A stretch of 64,000 bases of DNA from Burkholderia cenocepacia (GCF_900446215.1 NZ_UAQZ01000001.1:682001-746000), one strand, 5' to 3'. Numbered from the stretch's first letter, positions 30,989-45,093 are shown. The notes: a model not told the origin generated them from the sequence alone. Program-made: numbers and translations.

Positions 30989-31000
30989 TGTTAAAGAACG
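30989..31000 (-). promoter_or_regulatory. boxA-like antitermination site in the 16S-23S spacer
   Basis: Minus strand CGTTCTTTAACA resembles boxA (TGCTCTTTAACA), the NusB/NusE binding site of rRNA transcripts. It lies between tRNA-Ala and 23S, the usual place for the second boxA. Confidence 0.7.
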
Positions 31001-31091
31001 ACAGCCGATATCTGTTGATATCCTCTGACTGGCTCAATCGCCAATGACAAAGACTCGAACAATCGTCATTCGAATGTTTGTCATTGAGGAT

Positions 31092-31167
31092 TGGTGGAGG
31101 CAGACGGGATCGAACCGACGACCCCCTGCTTGCAAAGCAGGTGCTCTCCCAGCTGAGCTATGCCCCC
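31092..31167 (-). tRNA. alaT: tRNA-Ala (anticodon TGC)
   Basis: A 76-base cloverleaf including an encoded CCA end: acceptor GGGGGCA, D-arm AGCTCAGCTGGGAGAGC, anticodon loop CTTTGCAAG, and T-arm GGTTCGATCC. It lies in the 16S-23S spacer, downstream of tRNA-Ile in the transcript. Confidence 0.96.
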
Positions 31168-31205
31168 ATGTACAGATTTGCCTCAGGTGTGTTACCGCCA
31201 GACAA

Positions 31206-31282
31206 TGGTGGGTCTGGTTGGATTCGAACCAACGACCCCCGCCTTATCAAGACGGTGCTCTAACCGACTGAGCTACAGACCC
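31206..31282 (-). tRNA. ileT: tRNA-Ile (anticodon GAT)
   Basis: A 77-base cloverleaf with CCA: acceptor GGGTCTG/CAGACCC, D-arm AGCTCAGTCGGTTAGAGC, anticodon loop CTTGATAAG, and T-arm GGTTCGAATCC. Standard position directly after 16S. Confidence 0.96.
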
Positions 31283-31301
31283 CTGAGTCTGTCTTTAATT
31301 T

Positions 31302-31322
31302 ACAGCCGATAAGCGTGAGCGC
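31302..31322. other. 3' arm of the pre-16S processing stem
   Basis: ACAGCCGATAAGCGTGAGC at 31302-31320 and the two following bases are complementary to 33026-33046 (GCGCCCACACTTATCGGCTG plus T). Two mismatched positions form G-U pairs in the RNA. The 21-bp stem encloses the 16S gene. Confidence 0.75.
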
Positions 31323-31345
31323 TCAACTTCGCGAGATAGCTCTGG

Positions 31346-32878
<1,533 letters not shown>

Positions 32879-33049
32879 AAACCTGTTACTGTTTTCGGTT
32901 CTTTCGAACCGGTCGCTCACTCAAAGCTGACAGGAATATGAATCACTTCATAAACCTGACTTACTTTAGTGTGAGACTCTTGATACTTTTGCTATCTGAT
33001 CCGAGGATCAGCTCGCTGTCATCAAGCGCCCACACTTATCGGCTGTTAA

Positions 33050-33062
33050 TTTTTAAAGAGCA
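33050..33062 (-). promoter_or_regulatory. leader boxA antitermination site
   Basis: Minus strand TGCTCTTTAAAAA matches the consensus boxA at 11 of the first 12 positions. It lies about 170 bases upstream of 16S, just before the leader arm of the processing stem. Confidence 0.8.
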
Positions 33063-33284
33063 TGTCTGCGAGAGATCTTGAATCCCTCAGCAGCGCTGCG
33101 TTTTCAGCAGCAGAGAAGCGAGATTATGAACCGTGTTTCGCAATTCGTCAACAACTTTCTGAACGACTTCGTTGCGACTGCGGGGCTCAACTTCCGTACC
33201 GCCGAGGCTCGCTACCTTCCGAACTCCAACGGCACTGCTTCCCTTCCTCCCGCGCCGCGTTTCCGTTAGCGCGAAAGAGGCGTG

Positions 33285-33313
33285 ATTCTATGCAGCTCAC
33301 GGCGATCGCGCAA
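33285..33313 (-). promoter_or_regulatory. rRNA operon promoter
   Basis: Minus strand TTGCGC (33308-33313) and TAGAAT (33285-33290) are separated by exactly 17 bases. A GC-rich discriminator (CACGCCTC) follows, typical of stringently controlled rRNA promoters, and an AT run (TTATATTTTTT) lies where an UP element is expected. The leader from here to 16S (about 400 bases) otherwise holds boxA and the processing arm and no gene. Confidence 0.7.
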
Positions 33314-33323
33314 GGGGTTTCGC

Positions 33324-33366
33324 AAAAAATATAAGGCGCCGCACGCTGCCGCGTGCGGCGCCTTAT
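33324..33366 (-). terminator. terminator of the phosphonate operon, abutting the rRNA promoter
   Basis: A 16-bp perfect stem ATAAGGCGCCGCACGC/GCGTGCGGCGCCTTAT with loop TGCC, followed on the minus strand by TTTTTTG. Its T-run doubles as the AT-rich stretch just upstream of the rRNA -35 element. Confidence 0.88.
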
Positions 33367-33384
33367 ATAGAAGCAACCGAACCG

Positions 33385-33939
33385 TCAGGAAGCCACGCGC
33401 GCCTGGCGTGCGACGATCGCCATATAGTGATCCAGATCCGGCGTCGCCTTGCCTGGCTCCTTCGCCGTATCGTCCCAGCGGCGCAGGTGCAGCGCGTCCT
33501 CCGCGAACGGGCGCTGCAGGAACGCCGCCGCTTCCTCGTCACTGAAGATACCGCCCTGCAACGCCAGGCTGCGCACCGAGTCCGGCGACAGGCTCTCGAA
33601 ATAGCCGGCGTCCGTGCGGCACAGACAGCGCTTCGCGTCGACGTGCAACCGGATCGGCTCCAGCACCGCGTCGGAAAACAGCGGCCGCAGGAACGGCAGC
33701 ACGTAATACTGATGCAGATCGTCGATCCCGCGCGCGCTCGGCGTGTCGCCCTGGCGATTCAGCAAATGGCCGAGGTCGTGCAGGAACGCCGCCGCGACCA
33801 GCGCTTCGTCCGCCCCGGACGCTTCCGCCAGCAACCCGCTCTGCAATGCATGCTCGAGCTGCGTGACGGGTTCGCCGCTATAGGCCACATGGCCATGCTC
33901 GCGATACAGGCCGTGGATCTCTTCCACCGTCAGCGCCAT
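33385..33939 (-). CDS. PhnZ-like HD-domain protein of phosphonate operons
   Basis: A 184-residue HD-domain protein matching the phosphonate-operon-associated HDIG group. Against PhnZ as I recall it, the diiron and substrate residues are conserved with constant spacing: Tyr20, His30, His54-Asp55, His58, His76, His99 and Asp156 (YSGEPVTQLEHALQ, FLHDLGH, LHVDAKR, RWDD). PhnZ oxidatively cleaves the C-P bond of 1-hydroxy-2-aminoethylphosphonate to glycine and phosphate. Its usual 2-oxoglutarate-dependent hydroxylase partner is absent here, so the protein may handle hydroxylated 2-AEP or a side product. It is last in the operon, four bases after phnY. Confidence 0.82.
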   Translation of the reverse strand: MALTVEEIHGLYREHGHVAYSGEPVTQLEHALQSGLLAEASGADEALVAAAFLHDLGHLLNRQGDTPSARGIDDLHQYYVLPFLRPLFSDAVLEPIRLHVDAKRCLCRTDAGYFESLSPDSVRSLALQGGIFSDEEAAAFLQRPFAEDALHLRRWDDTAKEPGKATPDLDHYMAIVARQARVAS

Positions 33940-33943
33940 TCGT

Positions 33944-37551
<3,608 letters not shown>

Positions 37552-37562
<11 letters not shown>

Positions 37563-38472
37563 CGTTCCCTCCCGTCGCACGCCGGTTCACCCGGCGATAA
37601 ACCGCATACAACGCCAGCGACAGCGTCAACATCACGACCGCGCCGGCCGACGCGGTCGGCAGGTCGAGATCGACGGTCGCGCTGCTGTAGATCGCGACCG
37701 GCAACGTGACGAGCCGCGCGCTGCCGAGCACGAGCAGGATGCCGAACTCGTTCAGCGTCAGCAGGAAGCACAGCACGGTGCCGGCGGCGATGCCCGGCCA
37801 CGCGATCGGCAGCACGACGCGGCGCGCGAGCATCCAGCCGGGCGCGCCGAGGCTGCGCGCGGCTTCGATCAGCCGCAGGTCCAGCGTCGCGAACGACGCG
37901 AGCGTCGGCCGCACGACGAACGGCGTGTAGAACACGGTCTGCGCGAGAATCACGCCGCCGATGCCGAACAGGAAATCGAGCGGCGGATGCTCGAGATGGA
38001 ACAGGTGCTGCAGCGCGATGCTGACCGAGCCCTGCGAGCCGTACAGGAAGATCAGCGTGAACGCGACGAGGAACGACGGAAACGCGACGTACAGCTCCAG
38101 GAAGCGCGTGACGAGCGATGCACCCGGGAACGGCTTGAAGAACAGCAGCGCGGCCAGCAGCACGCCGAACACCGATGCGGTGCCGGCGCTCGCGAACAGC
38201 ACGCCGAGCGTCGTCAGCAGCACGTTGCGCGTGTCGGGATTGCCGAAGAAGGTGCGGTACGCGGCGAAACTCAGCCCGTGATCGCCCGACACGCTCAGCA
38301 GCACGAGCCGCACCAGCGGATAGACGACGAGCGGGCCGAGCACGACGATCGCCAGCGCAGCGAGGTGCAAATCGCCCATGCGCCTGCCGCGCCGCGCGGC
38401 CGCGGCGTGTGCGGCGGCCGACGCGAGCACGTGCGGCGGCAGGCCGGCTTCAGGGCTCGATAAGGACGACAT
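37552..38472 (-). CDS. phnU: 2-aminoethylphosphonate ABC transporter permease PhnU
   Basis: A 306-residue permease from the ATG at 38472 (MSSLSSPEAG), overlapping the end of phnT by 23 bases; the frame extends 11 codons further but only within phnT. Hydrophobic helices and the EAA loop (RLIEAARSLGAPGWMLARRV followed by VLPI) are present, as is GDHGLSFAAYRTFFGNP typical of this transporter group. It forms the channel with PhnV. Confidence 0.88.
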
Positions 38473-39553
38473 CGTCTGCCTCGCAATGCAGGGACACGCG
38501 CGCACCGCGCTCGGGAGCCGCGCCGCGGCCGCGTTGCATCGTGACGCGCACGGGCTCGTCGGGCGCCGCGTCGATCACGACGGCGATCGACAGGTCCGCG
38601 CCCTGCCATTCGACCGACGACACCGTGCCGTGCAGGCCGCCCGCTGCGGGCGGCATCACGGTCAGCCGCTCGGGACGCACGCACGCGACCTTGCCGCGCA
38701 CCTCGTGGCGCGGATCGCCGAGCGGGAAGATCACATGCGGCGGCAGCAGGTTCGCCGGGCCGAGATAGCGCGCGACGTAGCCGTCGCGCGGCGCGTCGTA
38801 CAACTGCTGCGGCGTGCCGAGCTGCGCGATGTGACCATCGCGCATCAGCAGCGCGCGGTCGGACAGCACGAGCGCATCGTCGCGGTCGTGCGTCACGCAG
38901 ACGACGGTCAGGTTCGGCAGGCGCTCGTGCAGCGCCTTCAGTTCGCTGCGCACCGACGCGCGCAGGTTGGCGTCGAGCGCCGACAGCGGCTCGTCGAGGA
39001 GCAGCACGTCGGGCTCGATCACCAGCGCGCGGGCCAGCGCGACGCGCTGCTGCATCCCGCCCGACAGTTGCGCGGGCAGATGGTGACCCGCGTCGCCGAG
39101 CTGCACGAGCTTCAGCGCATCGGCGACGCGGCGCGTCACTTCCGACGACGCCATGCCACGCGCGCGCAGCCCGAATGCGACGTTCTCGAACACCGACAGG
39201 TGCGGGAACAACGCGTAATTCTGGAACAGCAGACCGAGGTTGCGCTTGTGCGGCGGCGCATAGGTCAGGTCGCGTCCGGCAACGGTCAGCGTGCCGGTCA
39301 GGCCGTCGGCCTTCACGAACCCGGCGATGAAGCGCAGCAGCGTGGTCTTGCCGCAACCGCTCTTGCCGAGCACGGTCAGAAATTCACCGGCGCCGATCGA
39401 CAGCGACAGATCCTCCAGCACCGTGCGCGCGCCGTAGCGCACGCTCAGATGCTCGATCTGCACGCCGCCCGGCGCGCCGGACCGCAGCGTCGCGTGCGGT
39501 TCGGCGGCGCCGAATGCGCCGGGATGGGTCAGGGTGGTTTCCACCGGGTTCAT
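38450..39553 (-). CDS. phnT: 2-aminoethylphosphonate ABC transporter ATPase PhnT
   Basis: A 367-residue ATPase. Walker A is LGKSGCGKTTLLRF, the signature motif is LSGGMQQRVALARAL, Walker B is VLLLDEPLSALD and the switch His lies in VCVTHDRDDAL. A TOBE-like regulatory C-terminal domain follows from about residue 270. It powers uptake through PhnU and PhnV. It lies 34 bases after phnS. Confidence 0.92.
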   Translation of the reverse strand: MNPVETTLTHPGAFGAAEPHATLRSGAPGGVQIEHLSVRYGARTVLEDLSLSIGAGEFLTVLGKSGCGKTTLLRFIAGFVKADGLTGTLTVAGRDLTYAPPHKRNLGLLFQNYALFPHLSVFENVAFGLRARGMASSEVTRRVADALKLVQLGDAGHHLPAQLSGGMQQRVALARALVIEPDVLLLDEPLSALDANLRASVRSELKALHERLPNLTVVCVTHDRDDALVLSDRALLMRDGHIAQLGTPQQLYDAPRDGYVARYLGPANLLPPHVIFPLGDPRHEVRGKVACVRPERLTVMPPAAGGLHGTVSSVEWQGADLSIAVVIDAAPDEPVRVTMQRGRGAAPERGARVSLHCEADDVVLIEP

Positions 39554-39587
39554 CCTCTTGCTCGCGAATACAGGCGGCGTGCGCCGA

Positions 39588-40679
39588 TCACTTCGGCTTG
39601 ACGACGTCGAGCTGCTTGCCCGAGCTGCCGATCACGTCCTTCTTCCAGCGCTCGATCCACACCGGCTTCTTCGCCATCACCTGGGTCCAGTCGACCGGAA
39701 TCAGCTTCACACCCGCGATCGCCTTCTTGACCGCTTCGCCGTTCTTGCCGGCCAGCGGCACGTCGGTGCGGCCCGGGATGCCGTACATGTCCGGCACCTT
39801 CGACTGCACTTCCGTCGACATCAGGTAGTCGATCAGCTTCCGGCCGGCGTCCTGGTTCGGGCCGCTCTTGATCAGGCCGATGCCGTACGGGAGCTGGAAC
39901 GTGGTCGGCTGGTCGCCGTCCTTCGCGGCCAGGAAGATCGGCTTGATGGACAGCGCGCCGTGTTCGGCATCGTCGAGGTCCATCTGCAGGTCGCCGTTCG
40001 CGACGCTGATCTCGTTACGCGACAGCAGCACGTTCAGGTAACCCGTGCCCTTCGTGTGGAACTTCACGCTCTGCGACAGCTTCGCGAGATAGTCGAACGC
40101 CTTGTCCTCGCCCATCAGCGACGTCGTCAGGATCAGCACGGCCATCCCGTCGCCGGCCGTGGCCGGGTTCGAGTACGCGACCTTGCCGGCGTAGGCCGGC
40201 GCGAGCAGGTCGGCGAACGTCTTCGGCTGGTTCTTCACGACGTCCGGGTTGATCGCGAACGAGAAGTAGTTGTTCACGAACGTCGCCCAGGTGCCGTCCT
40301 CGGCCTTCGCGATGGCCGGCACGTTCTTGTAGTTCACGCTCTGGTACGGCTGCAGCAGGCCCATCTGGCCGGCTTGCTGGATGAACGGCGGCAGCGTGAC
40401 GATCACGTCGGCCTTCGGGGAATTCTTCTCGATGTTCGCGCGGTTCACCACCTCGCCGCTGCCCGCCGTCACGATGTTGACCTTCACGCCTTCCTTCTTC
40501 TCGAAAGCCGGCAGCACGTCGCGATAGAGGTTCTCGAGGCCGTCCGCCGTGTACAGCACGACCGCGTTTGCCGCATGCGCCGGCATCGCGGCGCCTTGCA
40601 GCAGACCGGCGGCGCAGGCGGCCAGCGCGAGTTTGCGGAACGCGCCGGCGGCGGCGCGCGAGGGTTTCTGCAGTGTCAT
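39588..40679 (-). CDS. phnS: 2-aminoethylphosphonate-binding periplasmic protein PhnS
   Basis: A 363-residue periplasmic binding protein from the ATG at 40679, which has GGAGA at a good distance; the frame opens nine codons earlier. The signal peptide spans about residues 1-37 and ends PAHA before ANAVVLYTADG. The body matches the iron/2-AEP-type extracellular binding proteins (NVLLSRNEISVANGDLQMDL, GIPGRTDVPLAGKNGE). It is the first gene of the operon phnSTUV-A-Y-HD, which runs without internal terminators for 7.3 kb. Confidence 0.9.
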   Translation of the reverse strand: MTLQKPSRAAAGAFRKLALAACAAGLLQGAAMPAHAANAVVLYTADGLENLYRDVLPAFEKKEGVKVNIVTAGSGEVVNRANIEKNSPKADVIVTLPPFIQQAGQMGLLQPYQSVNYKNVPAIAKAEDGTWATFVNNYFSFAINPDVVKNQPKTFADLLAPAYAGKVAYSNPATAGDGMAVLILTTSLMGEDKAFDYLAKLSQSVKFHTKGTGYLNVLLSRNEISVANGDLQMDLDDAEHGALSIKPIFLAAKDGDQPTTFQLPYGIGLIKSGPNQDAGRKLIDYLMSTEVQSKVPDMYGIPGRTDVPLAGKNGEAVKKAIAGVKLIPVDWTQVMAKKPVWIERWKKDVIGSSGKQLDVVKPK

Positions 40680-40855
40680 CTCACTTCTCCGTAGGCGGAA
40701 CACCAAACGGCCGGGGCACGATCCGGCTCTCCTGTTGTCTTCGGGCGAGCCGCCTGGCGGCCCGCCTCGCTACCGCGCTCAGGCTGGGTGTCGCGCGGCA
40801 ACCGAAGGATCACAGCGTTCGATGACAAAGCCGTGACGAATGCCACAATTTCCAA

Positions 40856-40870
40856 AAAATGACACATTTT
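40856..40870. promoter_or_regulatory. palindrome between phnS and phnW
   Basis: AAAATGACACATTTT is a perfect dyad (arms AAAATG/CATTTT) in the otherwise GC-rich divergent promoter region. It is a good candidate operator for a phosphonate regulator, none of which is encoded in the window. Confidence 0.5.
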
Positions 40871-40940
40871 GCCACTATCATGCAAGTCATTCGGAAATGC
40901 CATCCGGTGTTTCGTTCGCCCTTTGCTGGAGACAAAAGCC

Positions 40941-42050
40941 ATGTCCGACCCGATCCTGCTCACGCCCGGCCCGCTCACCACGTCCGCCACAACACGCCAC
41001 GCAATGCAACATGACTGGGGGTCGTGGGATGCCGCTTTCAACCAGCTGACGGCCAGCGTCTGCGCGGATCTCGTCGCCATCGCGCATGGCGGAGACGAGT
41101 ACGTATGCGTGCCGATGCAGGGTAGCGGCACGTTCTCGGTCGAAGCCGCGCTCGGCACGCTGGTGCCGCGCGACGGCGTCGTGCTGGTGCCCGAGAACGG
41201 CGCGTATTGCGCGCGCATCCTGAAAATTCTCGGCCGGCTCGGTATCGACGCGATCGCGCTGCCGTTCGGCGAAGACGCGGCCGTCGACGCGGCGGCCATT
41301 GAGGCTGCGTTCGCGCGCGAGCCGCGCATCACGCACGTCGCGCTCGTGCACCTGGAAACGAGCGCCGGGATCCTGAATCCGCTCGACGCGATCGCGGCCG
41401 CGTGCCGGCGGCACGGCAAGCGGCTGGTCGTCGATGCGATGAGTTCGTTCGGCGCGCTGCCGATCGCGCTGGCGGACAGCGGCATCGACGCGCTGATCTC
41501 GGCCAGCGGCAAATGTCTCGAAGGCGTGCCGGGAATGGGATTCGCGATCGTGCGGCGCGACGCGCTCGACGCGAGCGAAGGCAACTCGCCCTCGCTCGCG
41601 CTCGATCTCCACGACCAGTACGCGTACCTGCGCAGGACGGGGCAATGGCGCTTCACGCCGCCGACGCACGTGATTGCCGCGCTGCGCGCCGCGCTCGACC
41701 AGTATCTCGCCGAAGGCGGCCAGCCGGCGCGCGGCGCGCGCTATGCGGACAACTGCCGGACGCTGGTCGAATCGATGCGCGCGCTCGGTTTCGTGCCGTT
41801 CCTCGACGCGAGCGTGCAGGCGCCGGTGATCGTCACGTTTCACGCGCCCGACCATCCAGCCTACGATTTCCGCCGTTTCTACGACGCGGTGCGCGACGCG
41901 GGCTTCATCCTGTATCCGGGCAAACTGACGCGGCTCGAGACGTTCCGCGTCGGCTGCATCGGCGCGATCGATGCGGGCGATATCCGGCGGGCGGTCGCCG
42001 CGATCGCGCAGGCAATCGAATCGCTCGGCATCGCGATGCAGCCCGCATGA
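40941..42050 (+). CDS. phnW: 2-aminoethylphosphonate:pyruvate transaminase
   Basis: A 369-residue PLP enzyme of the class V aminotransferase fold. The ATG at 40941 follows GGAGAC; upstream codons in frame are not conserved-looking. Characteristic stretches are [61 protein letters not shown] and the PLP lysine in [16 protein letters not shown]. It converts 2-AEP and pyruvate to phosphonoacetaldehyde and alanine, the first step feeding PhnY and PhnA. It is divergent from phnS. Confidence 0.95.
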   Translation: MSDPILLTPGPLTTSATTRHAMQHDWGSWDAAFNQLTASVCADLVAIAHGGDEYVCVPMQGSGTFSVEAALGTLVPRDGVVLVPENGAYCARILKILGRLGIDAIALPFGEDAAVDAAAIEAAFAREPRITHVALVHLETSAGILNPLDAIAAACRRHGKRLVVDAMSSFGALPIALADSGIDALISASGKCLEGVPGMGFAIVRRDALDASEGNSPSLALDLHDQYAYLRRTGQWRFTPPTHVIAALRAALDQYLAEGGQPARGARYADNCRTLVESMRALGFVPFLDASVQAPVIVTFHAPDHPAYDFRRFYDAVRDAGFILYPGKLTRLETFRVGCIGAIDAGDIRRAVAAIAQAIESLGIAMQPA

Positions 42051-42083
42051 AGCGAGGTATGTGCCGACCGGTCGGCACGCGCA

Positions 42084-42116
42084 AACAAAAAACCCGGCGG
42101 CCAACCGGCCGCCGGG
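42084..42116 (-). terminator. terminator of the quinate/shikimate operon
   Basis: The perfect 10-bp stem CCCGGCGGCC/GGCCGCCGGG with loop AACC is followed on the minus strand by TTTTTTG. It lies between the convergent phnW and MFS genes and ends the MFS transcript. A separate perfect palindrome GTGCCGACCGGTCGGCAC at 42061-42078 lies just after phnW. Confidence 0.85.
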
Positions 42117-42147
42117 CGAACGCACCGAGTGTGCGTGGAGCCGGTGC

Positions 42148-43491
42148 TTACAGCTCGATCCGCTTGATGTCGCCGACGACGAAGATGTACGACAGCGCAC
42201 CGACCAGCGCGATCACGCCGATGAACACGAGCGCGCCGACGAACGAGCCGGTCGACGCGACGATGAAGCCGACCACGAGCGGCGTGACGATGCCCGCCAG
42301 GTTCGCCGCGAAGTTGAAGATGCCGCCCGTCACGCCGAGCAGGCCGTCCGGCGCGATGTCCGACACGAGCGTCCAGCCGAGCGCGGCCATCCCCTGCGCG
42401 AAGAACGCGACCGACATGATCGCGATCACCGCCTCGTTGCTCTGCACGTAGTTCGCGAGAATGATCGTCGACGCGAGCAGCAGGCCCGCGATGATCGGCA
42501 GCTTGCGCGCGAGGTTCGCGGACTTGCCGCGGCGCAGCAGCCAGTCGGAGAAGATCCCGCCGAACATCACGCCGACCGACGCGGCGATGAACGGCATCAC
42601 CGCGAAGAAGCCGATCTTCAGCCAGCCCATGTGGCGCTCGGTTGCCAGATAGGTCGGGAACCAGGTCAGGAAGAATACGAGCGTCGAGTTGCCGGCGAAC
42701 TGGCCGAGGCAGATGCCCGCGAGCTGGCGCTTCTTCACCAGTTGGCCGACCATCGACCAGCTGAACTTGGCCTGCGCCGGCTTGCCGCTCTTGTCGCCGT
42801 CCTTGCGCGCACCGTGCACGAGACCGCCGCCCGCTTCGATATAGGCCAGTTCCGCCGAATTCGCGCCCGGGTGGTTGCGCGGCTCGTGGTAGAACTTCCA
42901 CCAGACCAGGCCGAACACGATGCCGACCGCACCGACCACCCAGAACAGCGAGCGCCAGCCGAACGCGCCCATCAACGCGAACAGCACCGGGCTGAAGAAC
43001 GCGAGGCCGATGTACTCGCCGACGGTGTAGGTGCCGGTCGCCATCGCGCGTTCGTTCTGCGGGAACCACGTCGCGACGACGCGGCTGTTGGTCGGGAAGC
43101 ACGGCGCTTCCGTCACGCCGAGACCGAGCCGGCACGCGAGCAACGTCGCGACGCCCGGCACGAAGCCTTGCAGGAACGTGCACAGCGACCACAGCGTCAT
43201 CGACCAGTAGTAGGTGATCTTGCTGCCGAAGCGGTCGAGGAACAAGCCGCCGGGCACCTGCATCGCCACGTACGTCCACGAAAACGCGGAGAACATGACG
43301 CCCATCACGGCCGCGTTGATGCCGAGCTCCTTGGTGAGCTGCGGCGCCGCCACGCCCAGCACGGTGCGGTCGAGATAGTTGATCATCGTGCCGATCGCGA
43401 GCAGCGCGAGGATCTTGTAGCGCGCCGACGTGCGCCGGACCGTGCCGGCCGCCTGCGCCGGCGCGGCGCTCGTGTGGGTGGTGTGTTGCAT
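42148..43491 (-). CDS. MFS transporter, ACS family, probably for quinate/shikimate
   Basis: A 447-residue major facilitator protein with twelve helices from the ATG at 43491, which has AGGAGA before it. The motif INYLDRTVLGVAAPQLTKEL near the N-terminus and GGLFLDRFGSKITYYWS are typical of the anion:cation symporter family that imports sugar acids and aromatic acids. The first strand after the second helix pair reads CRLGLGVTEAPCFPTNSRVV. It follows the catabolic dehydrogenase and dehydroquinase genes by 38 bases, so the substrate is likely quinate, shikimate or dehydroshikimate; this comes from context. Confidence 0.88.
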   Translation of the reverse strand: MQHTTHTSAAPAQAAGTVRRTSARYKILALLAIGTMINYLDRTVLGVAAPQLTKELGINAAVMGVMFSAFSWTYVAMQVPGGLFLDRFGSKITYYWSMTLWSLCTFLQGFVPGVATLLACRLGLGVTEAPCFPTNSRVVATWFPQNERAMATGTYTVGEYIGLAFFSPVLFALMGAFGWRSLFWVVGAVGIVFGLVWWKFYHEPRNHPGANSAELAYIEAGGGLVHGARKDGDKSGKPAQAKFSWSMVGQLVKKRQLAGICLGQFAGNSTLVFFLTWFPTYLATERHMGWLKIGFFAVMPFIAASVGVMFGGIFSDWLLRRGKSANLARKLPIIAGLLLASTIILANYVQSNEAVIAIMSVAFFAQGMAALGWTLVSDIAPDGLLGVTGGIFNFAANLAGIVTPLVVGFIVASTGSFVGALVFIGVIALVGALSYIFVVGDIKRIEL

Positions 43492-43529
43492 GGTCGTCTC
43501 CTGTCTCTCTTTCTGTGTCTGCAAGGGGG

Positions 43530-44384
43530 TCAGCGCGCGACGAGCGACTGAAAGTGATCGAACATCCGCTCGGCGTCGGGCGTGCGCCCGGTGAAGAGCT
43601 CGAACGCGTCGACGGCCTGGTACACGGCCATCCCGCCGCCCGGCAGCGTCGCGCAGCCGGCCGCGCGCGCGGCGTGGATCAGTTCGGTTTCGAGCGGGAA
43701 ATACACGATGTCGGCCACCCACATGCCTGCGTGGAGCAGTTCGGCCGGCAGCGGCAGGCCCGGATGCTTGGCCATGCCGGTCGGCGTGCAGTGGATCAGG
43801 CCGGTCGTTGCGCGCATCGCGGCCGCGAGATCGCTGCCCGGCGTGACCCGGGCGGCAGGGAAGCGCTGCTGCAATTCGCCCGCCAGCGCGGTGGCGCGCG
43901 TGCCGTCGACGTCGAAAATCGTCAGTTCAGCCGCGCCCATCTGCAGCGCGGCGTGCGCGACGGCCGCGCCCGCGCCGCCCGCGCCGAGCTGGACGACGCG
44001 GTCGAGCTTCGCGTCCGGCAGCCCGCGGCGGAACGATTTCGCAAAGCCCGACCAGTCGGTGTTGTGGCCGATCCGCTTGCCGTCCTTGAACAGCACGGTG
44101 TTCACCGCGCCGAGCGCACGCGCGTCGTCCGACAGCGCGTCGAGGTGCTCGATCACGCGCTGCTTGCACGGATGCGTGATGTTCAGCCCGTTGTAGCCCA
44201 TCCGCTGCGCGGCCTCGAGCAGTTGCGGCAGTGCGTCGACGGTCACGCCGAGCGCATCGAGATCGATGCGCCGGTACACGTAGCCGAAGCCCTGGCGGAA
44301 GCCCTCTTCCTCGTGCATCGCGGGCGACAGCGAACCGCCGATGCCCTGGCCGATCAGGCCGATCAGAAACGACGGGCGGCTCAT
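43530..44384 (-). CDS. quinate/shikimate dehydrogenase (catabolic AroE family)
   Basis: A 284-residue AroE-family enzyme. It differs from biosynthetic AroE at its start: [20 protein letters not shown] in place of the usual IxHSxSP loop. It closely follows the Corynebacterium quinate/shikimate dehydrogenase as I recall it: [59 protein letters not shown] and [11 protein letters not shown]. Catalytic Lys and Asp lie in THPCKQ and HNTDWS. It should oxidise quinate to dehydroquinate and shikimate to dehydroshikimate. The start ATGA overlaps the aroQ stop. Confidence 0.88.
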   Translation of the reverse strand: MSRPSFLIGLIGQGIGGSLSPAMHEEEGFRQGFGYVYRRIDLDALGVTVDALPQLLEAAQRMGYNGLNITHPCKQRVIEHLDALSDDARALGAVNTVLFKDGKRIGHNTDWSGFAKSFRRGLPDAKLDRVVQLGAGGAGAAVAHAALQMGAAELTIFDVDGTRATALAGELQQRFPAARVTPGSDLAAAMRATTGLIHCTPTGMAKHPGLPLPAELLHAGMWVADIVYFPLETELIHAARAAGCATLPGGGMAVYQAVDAFELFTGRTPDAERMFDHFQSLVAR

Positions 44385-44836
44385 CGGGCAGCCCCCTGCG
44401 CGAACAGCGTCGCCAGGCGCTGCAGCGCGAACACGTAGCCTTCGGTGCCGCAGCCGCAGATCACGGCTTCGGCGATCGCCGAGATATACGAATGGTGGCG
44501 AAACGCCTCGCGGCGATGGACGTTCGAGATATGCACCTCGATCACCGGCTTCGCGATCGCGGAAAGCGCGTCGGCCAGCGCGACCGACGTGTGCGTATAG
44601 GCGGCCGGGTTGATCACGATGCCGTGCGTGTCGTGACGCGCGGCATGCAGCCAGTCGATCAGCTGGTGCTCGGCGTTCGACTGGCGAAACTCGATTTCCA
44701 GCCCGAGCCCTTCCGCCGCCGTGCGGCAGCGCTGCTCGAGATCGGCGAGCGTTTCCGCGCCGTAGATATGGGGCTCGCGGGTGCCCAGCAGATTGAGGTT
44801 CGGGCCGTTCAGCACCAGCACCTTGTGCTTGCTCAT
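44381..44836 (-). CDS. aroQ: type II 3-dehydroquinate dehydratase
   Basis: A 151-residue type II dehydroquinase from the ATG at 44836 ([20 protein letters not shown]), with AGGAGC upstream. The conserved [16 protein letters not shown] loop supplies the catalytic Tyr and Arg, and [12 protein letters not shown] and [17 protein letters not shown] supply the active-site Asn, His and Arg residues. It interconverts dehydroquinate and dehydroshikimate. Here, between a catabolic dehydrogenase and a divergent dehydroshikimate dehydratase, it most likely serves quinate breakdown in addition to or instead of aromatic synthesis. Confidence 0.94.
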   Translation of the reverse strand: MSKHKVLVLNGPNLNLLGTREPHIYGAETLADLEQRCRTAAEGLGLEIEFRQSNAEHQLIDWLHAARHDTHGIVINPAAYTHTSVALADALSAIAKPVIEVHISNVHRREAFRHHSYISAIAEAVICGCGTEGYVFALQRLATLFAQGAAR

Positions 44837-44947
44837 CGTGTTTCTGCTCCTGAAACAGGGGCAGACCAGGATCGGCGCCGCCCCGAAGACATCGGAATTT
44901 GGCGCTAGTGTGCGCCCGTGCACGCGGGCTGTCTTTTCGGGTTTTCG

Positions 44948-44977
44948 CTAATTTGTACCATCTAGTTAGTTTGTACA
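44948..44977. promoter_or_regulatory. direct repeat in the quiC/aroQ divergent promoter region
   Basis: CTAATTTGTACC (44948-44959) and TTAGTTTGTACA (44966-44977) are direct repeats 18 bases apart in an AT-rich island. The spacing puts both copies on nearly the same face of the helix. It is a candidate operator for the quinate/shikimate regulator; no adjacent regulator gene exists. Confidence 0.5.
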
Positions 44978-45093
44978 ATACGCATCACTAACCCAGTAAA
45001 TTCGGGATATGGCGCGCGTACGGAACTCAACGACTGGTTCATTCAGGGCCAGTTCGACCGGCGCCATGCCCTGTTCATCCGCAGGAAACGCCC

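Noticed and set aside
42061..42078. Palindrome GTGCCGACCGGTCGGCAC just after phnW
   Set aside because: It could be a terminator stem for phnW, but no T-run follows and the adjacent hairpin is better placed, so it is not listed separately.
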